Source of the DNA: an uncultured Desulfobacterium sp.
GTDB lineage: Bacteria > Desulfobacterota > Desulfobacteria > Desulfobacterales > Desulfobacteraceae
NCBI GenBank assembly: GCA_937124525.1
Contig: CAKZLA010000315.1
Coordinates: 1 to 18,608 of the forward strand
Direction: 5' to 3'
DNA: 18,608 nt
Shown here: piece by piece, positions 1-8,489 of the stretch
How positions within the stretch are numbered: the stretch's first letter is position 1
Layout: each line of letters starts with the position of its first letter
Notes under the pieces: model-generated
Told to the model about the DNA's origin: nothing
What the model saw: the letters and a program-made list of their open reading frames with translations, nothing else
Databases searched by the model: none
Made by a program: the position numbers and the translations under genes

Positions 1-893
1 TGAACTATCGCCTGAAATGGCTTTTCAATGCCAGTGTCACAGGGGATATTCTGGCCGAATACCAGAATCTGTTTTCCGGGGAAGGATTAGATGTGAAGGT
101 CAAGGCAGGCGGGCCGGAGCGGGATGCCATAAGAGAGCTTGAAATGGGATATGCCACCTTTGGGGTGGCATCAGCGGACCAGGTGATCCGGGCCCGGGCC
201 AAAGGGGCTCCGGTGGTGGTCATTGCCCAGCTATTCCAGGTCAATCCCCTGCAATGGATCAGTAAAGCCAACAAGCCTGCCATCAATACAGTTGAAGATC
301 TCCGGGGCCGAACCGTGGGCATCACCTATGGTGGCAATGACGAGACTATAATGAAGACCCTGCTTGCCCGGGCGGGCATCAAGGAAAATGAACTCACCCT
401 TTCAAGTGTCCGATACGATTACACACCTTTTTACATGGATAAGATTGAAGTCTGGCCAGTGTACAAAAATGCCCAGGGTATTATCATCGGTGAAAAGCTC
501 AGAAAGGAAGGGGAGGATATTCGGTTTTTCAACCCCGGGGATCATGGGGTTCAATTTGTGGCCAACTCCGTGGTAACCTCGGAAAAAATTATGAAGACGC
601 ATCCAGACACCGTGGCCCGGTTCAAGAAGGCCCTGTTAAAAGGATGGCACATGGCCATGGACCCCGCCAACCAGGAAATGGCCTTGGCCGTCCTTGAAAA
701 ATATAACAAAGACACCCCCAGGGCACTCCAGGAAAAACAACTAACAGCCACCCGGGATCTGGTGTGGCCGGATCGAACCAAAGATATCGGACGTATTAAT
801 GTCAAGGCCTGGCACCAGACGGAACAGATCATGCTGGAACAGGGGTTGATCAAATCTGCCGTTAACATTGAAACGGCATTGATCATTCCCTGA
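1..893 (+). CDS. ABC transporter substrate-binding protein, NMT1/THI5-like (5' end outside window)
   Basis: The reading frame is open from base 3 without a start, so the N-terminus and any signal peptide lie upstream of the window. The visible 296 residues match the PF09084 family (SsuA/ThiY/THI5-like): an early YRLKWLFNA strand, GGPERDAIRELEMGYATFG near the first binding segment, VEDLRGRTVGITYGG opening the second lobe, and a DKIEVWPVY motif. Such proteins bind a small ligand (pyrimidine, sulfonate, nitrate-like or amine) in the periplasm and pass it to an ABC permease and ATPase. Those partners are not in the window and would lie upstream. The gene ends 44 bp from the stop of the convergent helicase gene. 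The ligand cannot be told from sequence. Confidence 0.85.
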   Translation, partial: NYRLKWLFNASVTGDILAEYQNLFSGEGLDVKVKAGGPERDAIRELEMGYATFGVASADQVIRARAKGAPVVVIAQLFQVNPLQWISKANKPAINTVEDLRGRTVGITYGGNDETIMKTLLARAGIKENELTLSSVRYDYTPFYMDKIEVWPVYKNAQGIIIGEKLRKEGEDIRFFNPGDHGVQFVANSVVTSEKIMKTHPDTVARFKKALLKGWHMAMDPANQEMALAVLEKYNKDTPRALQEKQLTATRDLVWPDRTKDIGRINVKAWHQTEQIMLEQGLIKSAVNIETALIIP

Positions 894-937
894 ATCTCAG
901 CCTTGTACCGATGGGTTCTCCATGGCATCGAACTTTC

Positions 938-2878
938 TTACATATATTTAGAAATTGCCATCTGCCGGGATTTCACCCAGGTCTTTTTCAATTCCCGAAA
1001 AACCACCTTTGGCATACCTGTGGGCAAATCCACAAGGGAAAATTCCGACTGGATATTAATGGTGCCAATATATTTACTTTCAAGGCCTGCCTCATTGGCA
1101 ATGGCCCCGACAATATCTTTGGGCTGGACCCCATGCTGCCGCCCTACCTCAATGCGAAATCGTTCCATTCCCCTTTCCAGTGGCGCCATTCTCCTCTTTT
1201 CTGGAGATTTTCTTTCCCTTACATGATCGTTGTCCCTCTCCTTTCCAGACAGGGGTTGATCCATACCAGCCCTGGAAAACTCTTTCCCGATCTGGGTCTT
1301 TTTATCAGAACCGGACATTTTTTGGCGGGAAAACGTCTTGCCCGGGGGCATCTCTCTTTCCTGTGGGGTTACACCTCTGTCTTGACGGAACTTATTCCCC
1401 CCTTTACGAGATTTATCAGCCCCGTTACGGGGATGTTCATCGCCTTGACGGGGGGAGGCCTTCCCTTTAACAGTCCGTTCGCCGACTTGTCTGCTCCGGG
1501 GAGGGGTATTTTTTTTCATGGCAAGGGCTGAACCTTTTTTGCCATGGTCCTGGGCCGGCAACAGAAAAGCGGTGCTGCCATGGGCCCGTTTACCAAGGGC
1601 TGCGGCAACCTGGACCACAGGAATATCATGCTCCAGGGCATAGGCTTCAACCAGCTCTTGAAAAACGCTCACATCCTCCGAGGCCAGTGTCCGGGTAATG
1701 CCTTCTTTAAAATCTTTCACCCGTTTCTCATTGATATCCCGGTTGGAAGGCAGCAGGATCTCCCGGATTTTCTGCTTGGTGGCCCTTTCAATGTTTCTCA
1801 CCATCCAGCGCTCATTGCGGTTCAAAAATAAAATAGCTTCCCCTGTGCGCCCGGCCCGGCCGGTTCTGCCAATTCGATGGACATAGGGATCCACCTTGGA
1901 AGGCATGTCGTAATTGATCACATGGGAGATGCGCTCCACGTCCAATCCCCGGGCCGCCACATCCGTGGCCACCAGAATATCAATGTGACCACTTTTCAAG
2001 CGAGCAATGGTGCGTTCCCTGGCAGCCTGAGCCATATCCCCATTCAGGGCCTCGGCCTTAAAGCCCTTTTCTTCCAGGCTTTTTGCCACCTCCACCGTGG
2101 CAATTCTGGTTTTTGCAAAAACAATGACCCCATCAAAGGAGGTGGCTTCCAATATGCGAATCAGGGCATTGGATTTCCTTTCTCCTTTAACCATCCAGAA
2201 TTGTTGATTAATGGTGCTCATAACATCCACATCCGAGCGAACCAGAATCTCTTTGGGATCTGTCAAATATTTCTGGGCAATCTTGCGGATGGGCCCCGGC
2301 ATGGTGGCAGAAAAAAGTGCAGTCTGGGCATCTTTGGGGGTTCTGTCCAATATCCACTGAACATCTTCGATAAACCCCATGTGAAGCATTTCATCGGCCT
2401 CATCCAAGACCACACAAAAAAGATCCGAAAAATCAAGGGTTTTTCTCTGGAGATGATCCATGAGTCGACCCGGGGTTCCCACCACCACATGAACGCCCCG
2501 TTTAAGCGCTGTCAGCTGAATGCCATAACTTTGCCCCCCATAAATGGAAAGTACGCTGAGCCCCTTCATTCTGGCACCATAGGTTTTAAAGGATTCTGTC
2601 ACCTGGATGGCAAGCTCCCGGGTGGGGGCTAACACCAGGATCTGGGGTTTTCTTTTGGCAAGATCAATGCGGGAAAGAAGCGGTAAGGCAAAGGCCGCTG
2701 TTTTTCCGGTACCGGTTCTTGCCTGGCCCAGCAGGTCCCGCCCCTGGATCAAATGGGGGATGGTAAGGGATTGAATGGGGGTGGGGGTTTCATAGCCCAC
2801 ATCCTGTAGTGCGTTACACAGCGAGGGGCTCAGGTTCATTTCGTCAAACCCGATCAAGGGCGGATCATTCTGGGACAT
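938..2878 (-). CDS. deaD: DEAD-box ATP-dependent RNA helicase with C-terminal DbpA-type RNA-binding domain
   Basis: The 646 residues carry the whole DEAD-box set: Q motif TPTPIQ (31-36), motif I ARTGTGKT (53-60), PTRELA (85-90), TPGR (135-138), DEAD (159-162), SAT (190-192), ATDVAARGLD (304-313) and HRIGRTGR (334-341). Residues about 440-565 form a low-complexity linker rich in Lys, Arg, Gly, Ser and Gln. A DbpA-like RNA-binding fold follows at about 570-640, ending shortly after VVFRELKKTW. Such enzymes unwind short RNA duplexes in ribosome assembly, mRNA decay and cold adaptation. The start is supported by AAGGA 7 nt upstream. The gene is alone, convergent with the binding-protein gene and divergent from the kinase gene. 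The symbol is by architecture; csdA/rhlE-like paralogues are possible. Confidence 0.93.
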   Translation of the reverse strand: MSQNDPPLIGFDEMNLSPSLCNALQDVGYETPTPIQSLTIPHLIQGRDLLGQARTGTGKTAAFALPLLSRIDLAKRKPQILVLAPTRELAIQVTESFKTYGARMKGLSVLSIYGGQSYGIQLTALKRGVHVVVGTPGRLMDHLQRKTLDFSDLFCVVLDEADEMLHMGFIEDVQWILDRTPKDAQTALFSATMPGPIRKIAQKYLTDPKEILVRSDVDVMSTINQQFWMVKGERKSNALIRILEATSFDGVIVFAKTRIATVEVAKSLEEKGFKAEALNGDMAQAARERTIARLKSGHIDILVATDVAARGLDVERISHVINYDMPSKVDPYVHRIGRTGRAGRTGEAILFLNRNERWMVRNIERATKQKIREILLPSNRDINEKRVKDFKEGITRTLASEDVSVFQELVEAYALEHDIPVVQVAAALGKRAHGSTAFLLPAQDHGKKGSALAMKKNTPPRSRQVGERTVKGKASPRQGDEHPRNGADKSRKGGNKFRQDRGVTPQEREMPPGKTFSRQKMSGSDKKTQIGKEFSRAGMDQPLSGKERDNDHVRERKSPEKRRMAPLERGMERFRIEVGRQHGVQPKDIVGAIANEAGLESKYIGTINIQSEFSLVDLPTGMPKVVFRELKKTWVKSRQMAISKYM

Positions 2879-2896
2879 GGTATTCCTTTTTTATAA

Positions 2897-2926
2897 AAAA
2901 ATCCCGGCAAAACCAGAGGGATTTTT
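2897..2926 (-). promoter_or_regulatory. Leader hairpin next to the deaD start
   Basis: A 9-bp perfect inverted repeat (AAAAATCCC with GGGATTTTT, 12-nt loop). Read in the helicase direction, the 3' arm runs into a T-rich stretch just before the Shine-Dalgarno sequence. It could act as a second terminator-like hairpin or mask the ribosome-binding site. Its A/U-rich lower stem is weak, so function is unproven. Confidence 0.4.
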
Positions 2927-2983
2927 AAGCTTTGTTGTGGGCAGATATGGATACAAACAAGGTCTGTCCGTGGGCGTCACATG

Positions 2984-3010
2984 AAATAAAAAAGGCCGGA
3001 ATTACCGGCC
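2984..3010 (-). terminator. Intrinsic-terminator-like hairpin inside the deaD leader
   Basis: On the minus strand, a perfect GGCCGG/CCGGCC stem with a 5-nt TAATT loop is followed directly by six T and then ATTT. This is a standard Rho-independent terminator shape. No gene on this strand ends here: the next gene upstream is divergent, and the predicted helicase promoter lies only about 25-30 nt upstream. It therefore looks like an attenuator that cuts helicase transcription early. The plus-strand reading lacks a T tract. Confidence 0.65.
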
Positions 3011-3036
3011 GGAAATATTAAATCATTTAAATAGTT

Positions 3037-3065
3037 AGTATACATGATCATTCAAAAACATTCAA
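3037..3065 (-). promoter_or_regulatory. Predicted sigma-70-type promoter for deaD
   Basis: On the minus strand TTGAAT (3065-3060) and TATACT (3042-3037) are separated by exactly 17 bp, matching 4/6 and 5/6 of the consensus. A start near base 3030 would give a leader of about 150 nt containing both hairpins. Prediction by eye only. Confidence 0.5.
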
Positions 3066-3092
3066 GAAATAGTTATTTGTATTCAAAAACAT
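3050..3092. repeat. Pair of 12-bp direct repeats at the deaD promoter
   Basis: ATTCAAAAACAT occurs exactly at 3050-3061 and again at 3081-3092, a 31-bp period that puts both copies on the same DNA face. The first copy fills part of the spacer and touches the -35 element of the predicted helicase promoter; the second lies just upstream. The placement suits a regulator-binding site, though A-tract repeats also arise by chance in AT-rich DNA. Confidence 0.4.
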
Positions 3093-3307
3093 CTATTTAG
3101 ATTCTTATCTTTGATTTTTGTATTATTTTTGTAAGAGAATCAGAAAACCTTTTTGGTTCTGGCTCGTCCAGGTTAGGGTATTTCAGATGCTTCATGGAGC
3201 AAGGCGGCAGGGAATCCAACATCCACAGCATATATTCTTAAAATAAGTCTATAAACCATTTTACGCTTGTCTTGAAAGTGGCTTTCCTTTATCTTGTCAT
3301 GGTAAAT

Positions 3308-3337
3308 TTGTGCTAAAGGGACATCTCCAATTATAAC
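3308..3337 (+). promoter_or_regulatory. Weak candidate promoter for the rsbW-like gene
   Basis: TATAAC (3332-3337) is a good -10 match with only a TTG-containing hexamer (3308-3313) 18 bp upstream. Transcription would start about 13 nt before the ATG. The rest of the 478-bp divergent gap (2879-3356) is AT-rich; apart from the helicase leader elements and a small AACC/GGTT hairpin at 3146-3158, I see nothing in it. Confidence 0.25.
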
Positions 3338-3356
3338 ACTGGGTGCAAGGGGAAAA

Positions 3357-3785
3357 ATGATACATCACTCATGGCCAGCCACACTGGATTCGCTCACATC
3401 CATTCAAGATTATATACAGCACCATGTCGTCCTGGCAGGTATTCATGCCAAACAGGCCTTCAGCATTCAACTCATTGTGGAAGAGGTCATTGTCAACATT
3501 ATCAGCCATGCCTACCGAAACACAGACCCAGGTATTATCACCATTGGCATTGAATTTTCCGGGGACACAGTATCCATCTCTTTTTCAGATACCGGCCCTC
3601 CCTTTGATCCATTGGGAGCAACGCCCCCCGATATAACAGAGGGTATTAATGAAAGAAGCGTTGGAGGACTTGGGATTCTCATGGTAACCCAAATGGCAGA
3701 TGGAATTGAATATCATAGATGTGACAATAAAAATATTTTAACAGTGATGATAAACATGATGGCGGCATCATCATCCAGGAGATAA
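3357..3785 (+). CDS. RsbW-like anti-sigma serine kinase (HATPase_c_2)
   Basis: This 142-residue protein has the GHKL ATPase motifs of the SpoIIAB/RsbW family. The N box is VEEVIVNIISHAY, with candidate catalytic Glu43 and Mg-binding Asn47; the G1 box is SDTGPPFDP (77-85); the glycine lid is VGGLGI (102-107). Family members bind a partner such as a sigma factor and phosphorylate a STAS antagonist on Ser. AAGGGG lies 4 nt before the ATG. It is followed 1 bp later by the SpoIIE-type phosphatase, the expected opposing enzyme; the matching STAS protein is encoded at 8649-8984. The bound target is not encoded nearby. Confidence 0.88.
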   Translation: MIHHSWPATLDSLTSIQDYIQHHVVLAGIHAKQAFSIQLIVEEVIVNIISHAYRNTDPGIITIGIEFSGDTVSISFSDTGPPFDPLGATPPDITEGINERSVGGLGILMVTQMADGIEYHRCDNKNILTVMINMMAASSSRR

Positions 3786-3786
3786 A

Positions 3787-5751
3787 ATGGTTCACTCTTT
3801 GCAGACTAAAATCCTGCTTTTAATCAGCGTTATTTTTATAGTCACCACAACCAGTATCATTTTTTTTACCCAAAAAGATGTCAAGAACGCCATTTTAAAC
3901 ACAGAGAATAAGAACCTTGGCAACATCAAAAAAATTATTCTGCTAAATGTTGAAGGAAAATACAAAAACCTTCTACTGGACAAACTGGAATTTATCAAAA
4001 AAAGAAAGAGTCAATTAAAAAGCGAAAGTGCACTCTTGTTACAGGCCCTGGAGCTGTTTTACCAGGTGAACCAGGATGGGAATGAAGAAGTCGCAAAAAA
4101 AAGGCTGCTGGAGTGGCTGTCCACATTAAAAATATCCTCCCAGATTTTCCTTGCCGATGCATCAAATGACATATTCTTCCACAGCGACACCATCCTCAAC
4201 GGCAAAAATTTAACCAAGATAAAAGATGTCAAATCTAAACCCATCTCAAAACGCATAAACACTGCCAATGCCCTGGTCCATAAATATGCCGTGTTTTCCT
4301 GTGAAAACGAAAACACAAAGAAAATTGCCTATCTCACCCAACTTCCCCATTGGGGATGGACCCTTGGCATTACCAACGATATTTCTGAAATCGAAGCAGA
4401 AACCCGGAAAAAAACAGATGAAATACTGAAAGTCCTCAAAGAAAATTTCAAACAGATCAAAATTGCAGAAACAGGTACCATCTTCCTGTTCAACCATGAA
4501 GGAACCATATTAATCCCCCCTTCAGATGCATATATGTCGGCACTGCCTGTGGACGTCATCCAGGCCCTTAGGCAACAACATGATCAAGACCGCCCCTTAA
4601 ACATGGTTTTGAATAAAAAGAGCATCAATGGATACACCTCATACATCAAAGCAATGGACTGGTATATTTCTGCCCTTGTGCCTGTGGAAGAAATCAGACA
4701 ACCCGCCAGTCAACTGGCAGCAAGACTGTCTGCGATTATTGGCATTATCTTTCTTGCAGGCTTTTTTATTTTGAGCCTGGCGGTGAAACGATTTTCCAAC
4801 CCATTAAGGCTGTTGACCCAGAAAATAAAGCATATCCCCTATGAAGATTTAACCTCCCCGTCATTTACGCTGAACTTAAAAAAAGATCTTTACACCAGCA
4901 GAAAAGATGAAGTTGGTGCCCTTGCCAGCTCCTTTTTATATATGTTCCAGGAACTGCAAACCAATATCAAGCAGTTGGTGGCAACCACTGCTGCAAAGGA
5001 ACGCATTGAAGGTGAGTTAAGTGTTGCAAGGGATATCCAATTGGGAATTCTGCCAAAAATATTCCCGCCCTATCCTGAAAAAACTGAATTTGATCTCCAC
5101 GCCTACCTGGAACCTGCCCGGGAAGTTGGGGGAGATCTTTATGATTTTTTTCTCATTGATGAGGAGCATCTATGCATTTCCATTGGTGATGTTTCAGACA
5201 AAGGGGTTCCGGCGGCCCTGTTCATGGCCATCACCAAAACATTGATTAAAACCTATGCAGAAACAACCTCATCCACCGCCAAGATCATAACAAAAATAAA
5301 TGATATTTTGAGCCAGGACAATCCAAACTGCATGTTTGTCACCCTTCTTATTGGTATTTTGAACATTAAAACCGGAGAGTTAAAGTATGCCAATGCAGGC
5401 CACAACCCACCGATTATCAAATCCCAAAATCACACTTTTTTCCAAAAAGGGTTGAGTGGACCGGTGGCCGGTGCCATGGAGGGAATGATATTTAAAGAAC
5501 TTTCCGTCACATTAAAAAAAGGGGATATCCTTTTTTTCTACACCGATGGGGTGACAGAAGCCATGAATTCAAAGCAGGAGCTTTATTCCGATGAAAAACT
5601 CCTCCATCTGCTTGGTGGGTCGTCAAGACCCCATCATGCCAAAGAAATTATTGAAACCGTAAACCAGGATCTGGCTCTTTTTATAAAAGATGCCCCCCAA
5701 TCCGACGACATAACCATGCTTTGTCTTATTTTCAAAGGGACAAGGGATTGA
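3787..5751 (+). CDS. Membrane-bound SpoIIE/RsbU-type PP2C phosphatase with periplasmic sensor and HAMP
   Basis: The 654 residues begin with a membrane segment (about 8-28), then a periplasmic region (30-310) with two Cache/PAS-like halves ending in HWGWTLGI (188-195) and MDWYISALVP (290-299). A second membrane segment (313-333) and a HAMP-like stretch (334-400) follow. The C-terminal SpoIIE PP2C domain (about 435-651) shows metal-site motifs REVGGDLYDFF (445-455), GDVSDKG (467-473), ANAGHNPP, FYTDGVTEA (584-592) and SDDITML (639-645). Such enzymes dephosphorylate STAS proteins when the sensor is triggered. AGGAG lies 5 nt before the ATG, and the stop of the kinase gene is 1 bp upstream, so co-translation is likely. 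The signal sensed is unknown. Confidence 0.92.
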   Translation: MVHSLQTKILLLISVIFIVTTTSIIFFTQKDVKNAILNTENKNLGNIKKIILLNVEGKYKNLLLDKLEFIKKRKSQLKSESALLLQALELFYQVNQDGNEEVAKKRLLEWLSTLKISSQIFLADASNDIFFHSDTILNGKNLTKIKDVKSKPISKRINTANALVHKYAVFSCENENTKKIAYLTQLPHWGWTLGITNDISEIEAETRKKTDEILKVLKENFKQIKIAETGTIFLFNHEGTILIPPSDAYMSALPVDVIQALRQQHDQDRPLNMVLNKKSINGYTSYIKAMDWYISALVPVEEIRQPASQLAARLSAIIGIIFLAGFFILSLAVKRFSNPLRLLTQKIKHIPYEDLTSPSFTLNLKKDLYTSRKDEVGALASSFLYMFQELQTNIKQLVATTAAKERIEGELSVARDIQLGILPKIFPPYPEKTEFDLHAYLEPAREVGGDLYDFFLIDEEHLCISIGDVSDKGVPAALFMAITKTLIKTYAETTSSTAKIITKINDILSQDNPNCMFVTLLIGILNIKTGELKYANAGHNPPIIKSQNHTFFQKGLSGPVAGAMEGMIFKELSVTLKKGDILFFYTDGVTEAMNSKQELYSDEKLLHLLGGSSRPHHAKEIIETVNQDLALFIKDAPQSDDITMLCLIFKGTRD

Positions 5752-5874
5752 TCACAACCCCAGCCACCAATAACACAACCCTGACCCCATTATAACTCCC
5801 ACTATCAAGGGGAGCCGATGGTGTAATCAAGTTTGAAAAATAAATACCAGGCAATCAAATAACAGGAGATTAAG

Positions 5875-6999
5875 ATGGAAAAAAGCAATAAACTTAATGT
5901 ATTACTGATATTCGGAGGACGATCCCGTGAACACGACGTGTCACTTATTTCGGCAAGCAATACTATTTCACATTTTAACCCGAAAAGATACCATCTTGAA
6001 CTCCTTTATATCACCCGGGACGGACACTGGTTATTGTGCGATCTTTCCAGCTTTAAAATAAACTGTGATGTGGCCAAGGAGATCGCCCAAACCCTCACCG
6101 GCGTTCCGGTGACTTTGCCCCTTGGCCAGGGAGACAATCCCCCGCTTTATGTGAAAGAAACAGGGCAATCCATACCCATTGATGTGGTATTTACTGTTCT
6201 GCAGGGCAAAAACGGTTGCGGTGCCATCATGCAGGGGATTTGGAACTCCGTAAACATCCCATCTGCAGGGCCATCTCTCCTTGGGGGAACCGTGGGATAT
6301 GATAAAGATGTCACGAAACGACTTTTGGCAGAGGCAAACCTGCCGGTGTGTAGATATACCGTCATTCATCACCGGGAGTATACCCCCCAATGTATAGAAC
6401 AACTGAAAGAACAATTTGATTTTCCCTTTTTTATCAAACCTGCCAATTCCGGTTCCTCCATTGGTGTTCATAAAATATATCCTGAATCTGATCTTGAAGC
6501 CGCAATCAGGGACGTATTTTCCTTTGATGACAAGCTGATTGTGGAAGAGTACATTGATGGCAGCGAACTTGAAATATACGCTTTTAGATCAGACAATGAG
6601 ATCAAAACAAGTATCGTCAGACAGACCATTGTGGGTGATATCCATGACTTTTACACCTACAAAGCAAAATATGGAAGCGACAACGCTGATACTAATATTA
6701 AAAATATCCCCGCAGATATTTCTAAAGAGGAGCATGAAAGGGTAAAACAACTGACCATTGATGCCTACAAGGTTCTGGAGGGACGTGGGGAAATCAGACT
6801 GGACCTGTTTTATTCAAGCCAAAAAAAAATATATATCAATGAAATCAACACACTACCAGCTCTGATGAGCAAAAAAAGCCAACCATCTCTGTGGCAGGGG
6901 TGTGGAATTTCCGAACCAGACATTGTTGACGCACTCATTGAATCGGCCCTGGAGGAGAGAAACGCACAAGTAGCCAGGCACCACAACCAACCGGAATGA
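5875..6999 (+). CDS. Divergent D-alanine-D-alanine ligase family protein (ATP-grasp)
   Basis: The 374-residue sequence is clearly Ddl/VanA-like: FGGRSREHDVS (13-23), GYDK (141-144), FFIKPANSGSSIGV (185-198), the omega-loop FYTYKAKY (259-266), RLDLF (308-312) and NEINTLP (322-328). These support ATP-dependent joining of two amino or hydroxy acids. Substrate-side motifs differ. The usual HGxxGEDG is QGKNGCGA at 110-117, losing the acidic residue that pairs with the omega-loop Tyr. The NTxPGxTxxS stretch reads NTLPALMSKK, so residues contacting the second D-Ala are changed. AGGAG is 6 nt before the ATG. It follows the phosphatase by 123 bp, not in a cell-wall cluster. It may be a paralogue with another substrate; a diverged true Ddl cannot be excluded. 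Confidence 0.85.
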   Translation: MEKSNKLNVLLIFGGRSREHDVSLISASNTISHFNPKRYHLELLYITRDGHWLLCDLSSFKINCDVAKEIAQTLTGVPVTLPLGQGDNPPLYVKETGQSIPIDVVFTVLQGKNGCGAIMQGIWNSVNIPSAGPSLLGGTVGYDKDVTKRLLAEANLPVCRYTVIHHREYTPQCIEQLKEQFDFPFFIKPANSGSSIGVHKIYPESDLEAAIRDVFSFDDKLIVEEYIDGSELEIYAFRSDNEIKTSIVRQTIVGDIHDFYTYKAKYGSDNADTNIKNIPADISKEEHERVKQLTIDAYKVLEGRGEIRLDLFYSSQKKIYINEINTLPALMSKKSQPSLWQGCGISEPDIVDALIESALEERNAQVARHHNQPE

Positions 7000-7329
7000 T
7001 CGCAATTGATGCGATTACCAAATAAGAATATACCGGATGTTCAGAATTTTTTCGTTTTCAAAACGGATTTTTTTGTACTTTAGTGGTTTCCATACATGGA
7101 AAGAACCAACGGAAAATAGGGCTTGATTCTAATCTCGGCCACTTTTGACAGCACACATCAAATGGCAACAGTTAAAGAATTGAAATTTTAAATTATATTC
7201 AATTATCGACTGTTTAGTGCATATCCATTGGCCGACGTTAGAATAAACTCCGAAAAATAGATACAAATACTGGTAAGCTGATCAACTATGTAACTGAAAC
7301 CGCCCCACTATTTTTAAGGATATATCCAG
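7000..7329. other. 330-bp AT-rich gap between the ligase and binding-protein genes
   Basis: No credible gene. It holds a hairpin over the ligase stop codon (ATCGCA/TGCGAT, 6999-7015), a weak CGTT/AACG hairpin followed by seven T (7053-7074) that may terminate the upstream genes, and a perfect palindrome at 7087-7102. A TTGACA at 7145-7150 has no good -10 partner, so I do not call a promoter. Confidence 0.5.
7087..7102. repeat. 16-bp perfect palindrome, operator-like
   Basis: TTTCCAT and ATGGAAA flank a 2-bp centre, about 230 bp before the start of the PF04392-type binding-protein gene. The short centre suits a dimeric DNA-binding protein better than an RNA hairpin. A related palindrome TTCCATGGAA occurs at 18241-18250. 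Confidence 0.35.
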
Positions 7330-8484
7330 ATGAAAAAAAGCGTTATCACCATGATCACCACGGCCCTTTGTCTGTTACTATTCACCACAAACGGTTTTGC
7401 CGGAAATACAGACAATTTTCCCACCACCCCCATAAGACACAATGGTGCCAAATGGTCCATAGGATATTATGAGGGAGGAAATTATATCGAATACAAAAAA
7501 GCCTTCATTGCCACCATCAAAGGATTAATAAATTCAGGTTGGATTGAACCCCAGACGCTCCCGGATTTTCCAGGGGACGATACAAAACAGCTATGGGAAT
7601 GGTGTGGCGATCATTTACAAAGCAATTATCTGCTCTTTAAAAAAGATGCCTATTACTCATCAGAATGGAAGGACGATTTCAGAAAGCAGCAAGCCAAGAC
7701 ATTGCTGCACCGGTTAAACACCACAAAGGACATTGATTTGATGATGGCCATGGGTACATGGGCGGGTCAGGATCTTTCAAATGATCAGCACCATGTCCCC
7801 ACCATTGCACTTGCCATCAGTGATGCACTTTCCTCCGGCATTATAAAGAGTTATGAAAATTCTGGGTATGATCATATCCACGCCAGAGTGGACCCCCTCA
7901 GATATGAAAGACAGGTGGAAATTTTTCATGATATCATGGGATTTAAAAGACTGGGCATCATGTATGAAGACACAGTTCGTGGAAGAAGCTATGCCAGCGT
8001 GGATAAAGTTGAAAAAGTTGCCAAGAAGCAGGGATTTGAAATAATCAAATGCTTTATTAAAGAAGGATCGAATGATAAAAAAACAGCTGTAGAAGAGGTA
8101 ATACGCTGTTTCTCTGAGCTTTGCAAAAAGGCAGATGCCATTTATGTAACCCTTCACGTGGGTGTCAATCCCGACAGCCTTCCCGACCTTGTGGAAATTG
8201 CAAACCAAGCCAGCATTCCCACCTTTTCCCAGGCGGGTTCAGAAGAGGTGAAATACGGTTTATTAATGAGTATTTCCCAGGCTGAGTATAAATATGTGGG
8301 CCAATACCATGCACAGACAATGGCAAAAATTTTTAATGGGGCAAAAGCCGGGGAACTCAGTCAATTTTTTGAAGAACCCAGCCAGATTGCCCTTAATTTA
8401 AAAACAGCCGCAAAAATAGGATACGACCCTTCCGTTGATATCCTCAGTGCCGCCGATGAGATTTACAACGATTATGTGGAATAA
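7330..8484 (+). CDS. Orphan periplasmic ABC substrate-binding protein (PF04392/TrpX-like)
   Basis: The 384 residues start with a signal peptide: Lys-Lys, a hydrophobic core and a probable cut after GFA near residue 24. The mature part follows the PF04392 pattern: an opening SIGYYEGG strand, DLMMAMGTWAGQDL (in the place of the family's IVAxGTxAAQ), VPTIALAISDALSSGII, FKRLGIMYEDTVRG, DAIYVTLHVGVNPDS, IPTFSQAGSEEVKYG and a closing IGYDPSVDI. These two-lobed proteins bind small ligands, in several cases amino-acid-like or purine-like. AAGGA lies 9 nt before the ATG. No permease or ATPase gene is nearby; the neighbours are signalling genes, so it may feed a sensor such as the phosphatase or the sensor-MFS protein instead of a transporter. 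That role is inference. Confidence 0.85.
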   Translation: MKKSVITMITTALCLLLFTTNGFAGNTDNFPTTPIRHNGAKWSIGYYEGGNYIEYKKAFIATIKGLINSGWIEPQTLPDFPGDDTKQLWEWCGDHLQSNYLLFKKDAYYSSEWKDDFRKQQAKTLLHRLNTTKDIDLMMAMGTWAGQDLSNDQHHVPTIALAISDALSSGIIKSYENSGYDHIHARVDPLRYERQVEIFHDIMGFKRLGIMYEDTVRGRSYASVDKVEKVAKKQGFEIIKCFIKEGSNDKKTAVEEVIRCFSELCKKADAIYVTLHVGVNPDSLPDLVEIANQASIPTFSQAGSEEVKYGLLMSISQAEYKYVGQYHAQTMAKIFNGAKAGELSQFFEEPSQIALNLKTAAKIGYDPSVDILSAADEIYNDYVE

Positions 8485-8489
8485 ATAGA

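Noticed and set aside
909..930. CGATG/CATCG hairpin between the convergent binding-protein and helicase genes as a terminator
   Set aside because: The stem is only 5 bp and only AACTTTCTT follows; too weak to call.
911..2632. Long plus-strand open frames (for example 911-1531 and 1877-2632) opposite the helicase gene
   Set aside because: They are antisense to a complete DEAD-box gene with all motifs, have low-complexity translations and lack ribosome sites.
5800..5823. CACTATC/GATGGTG inverted repeat between the phosphatase and ligase genes
   Set aside because: It pairs with one wobble but has a 10-nt loop and no T tract; could be chance.
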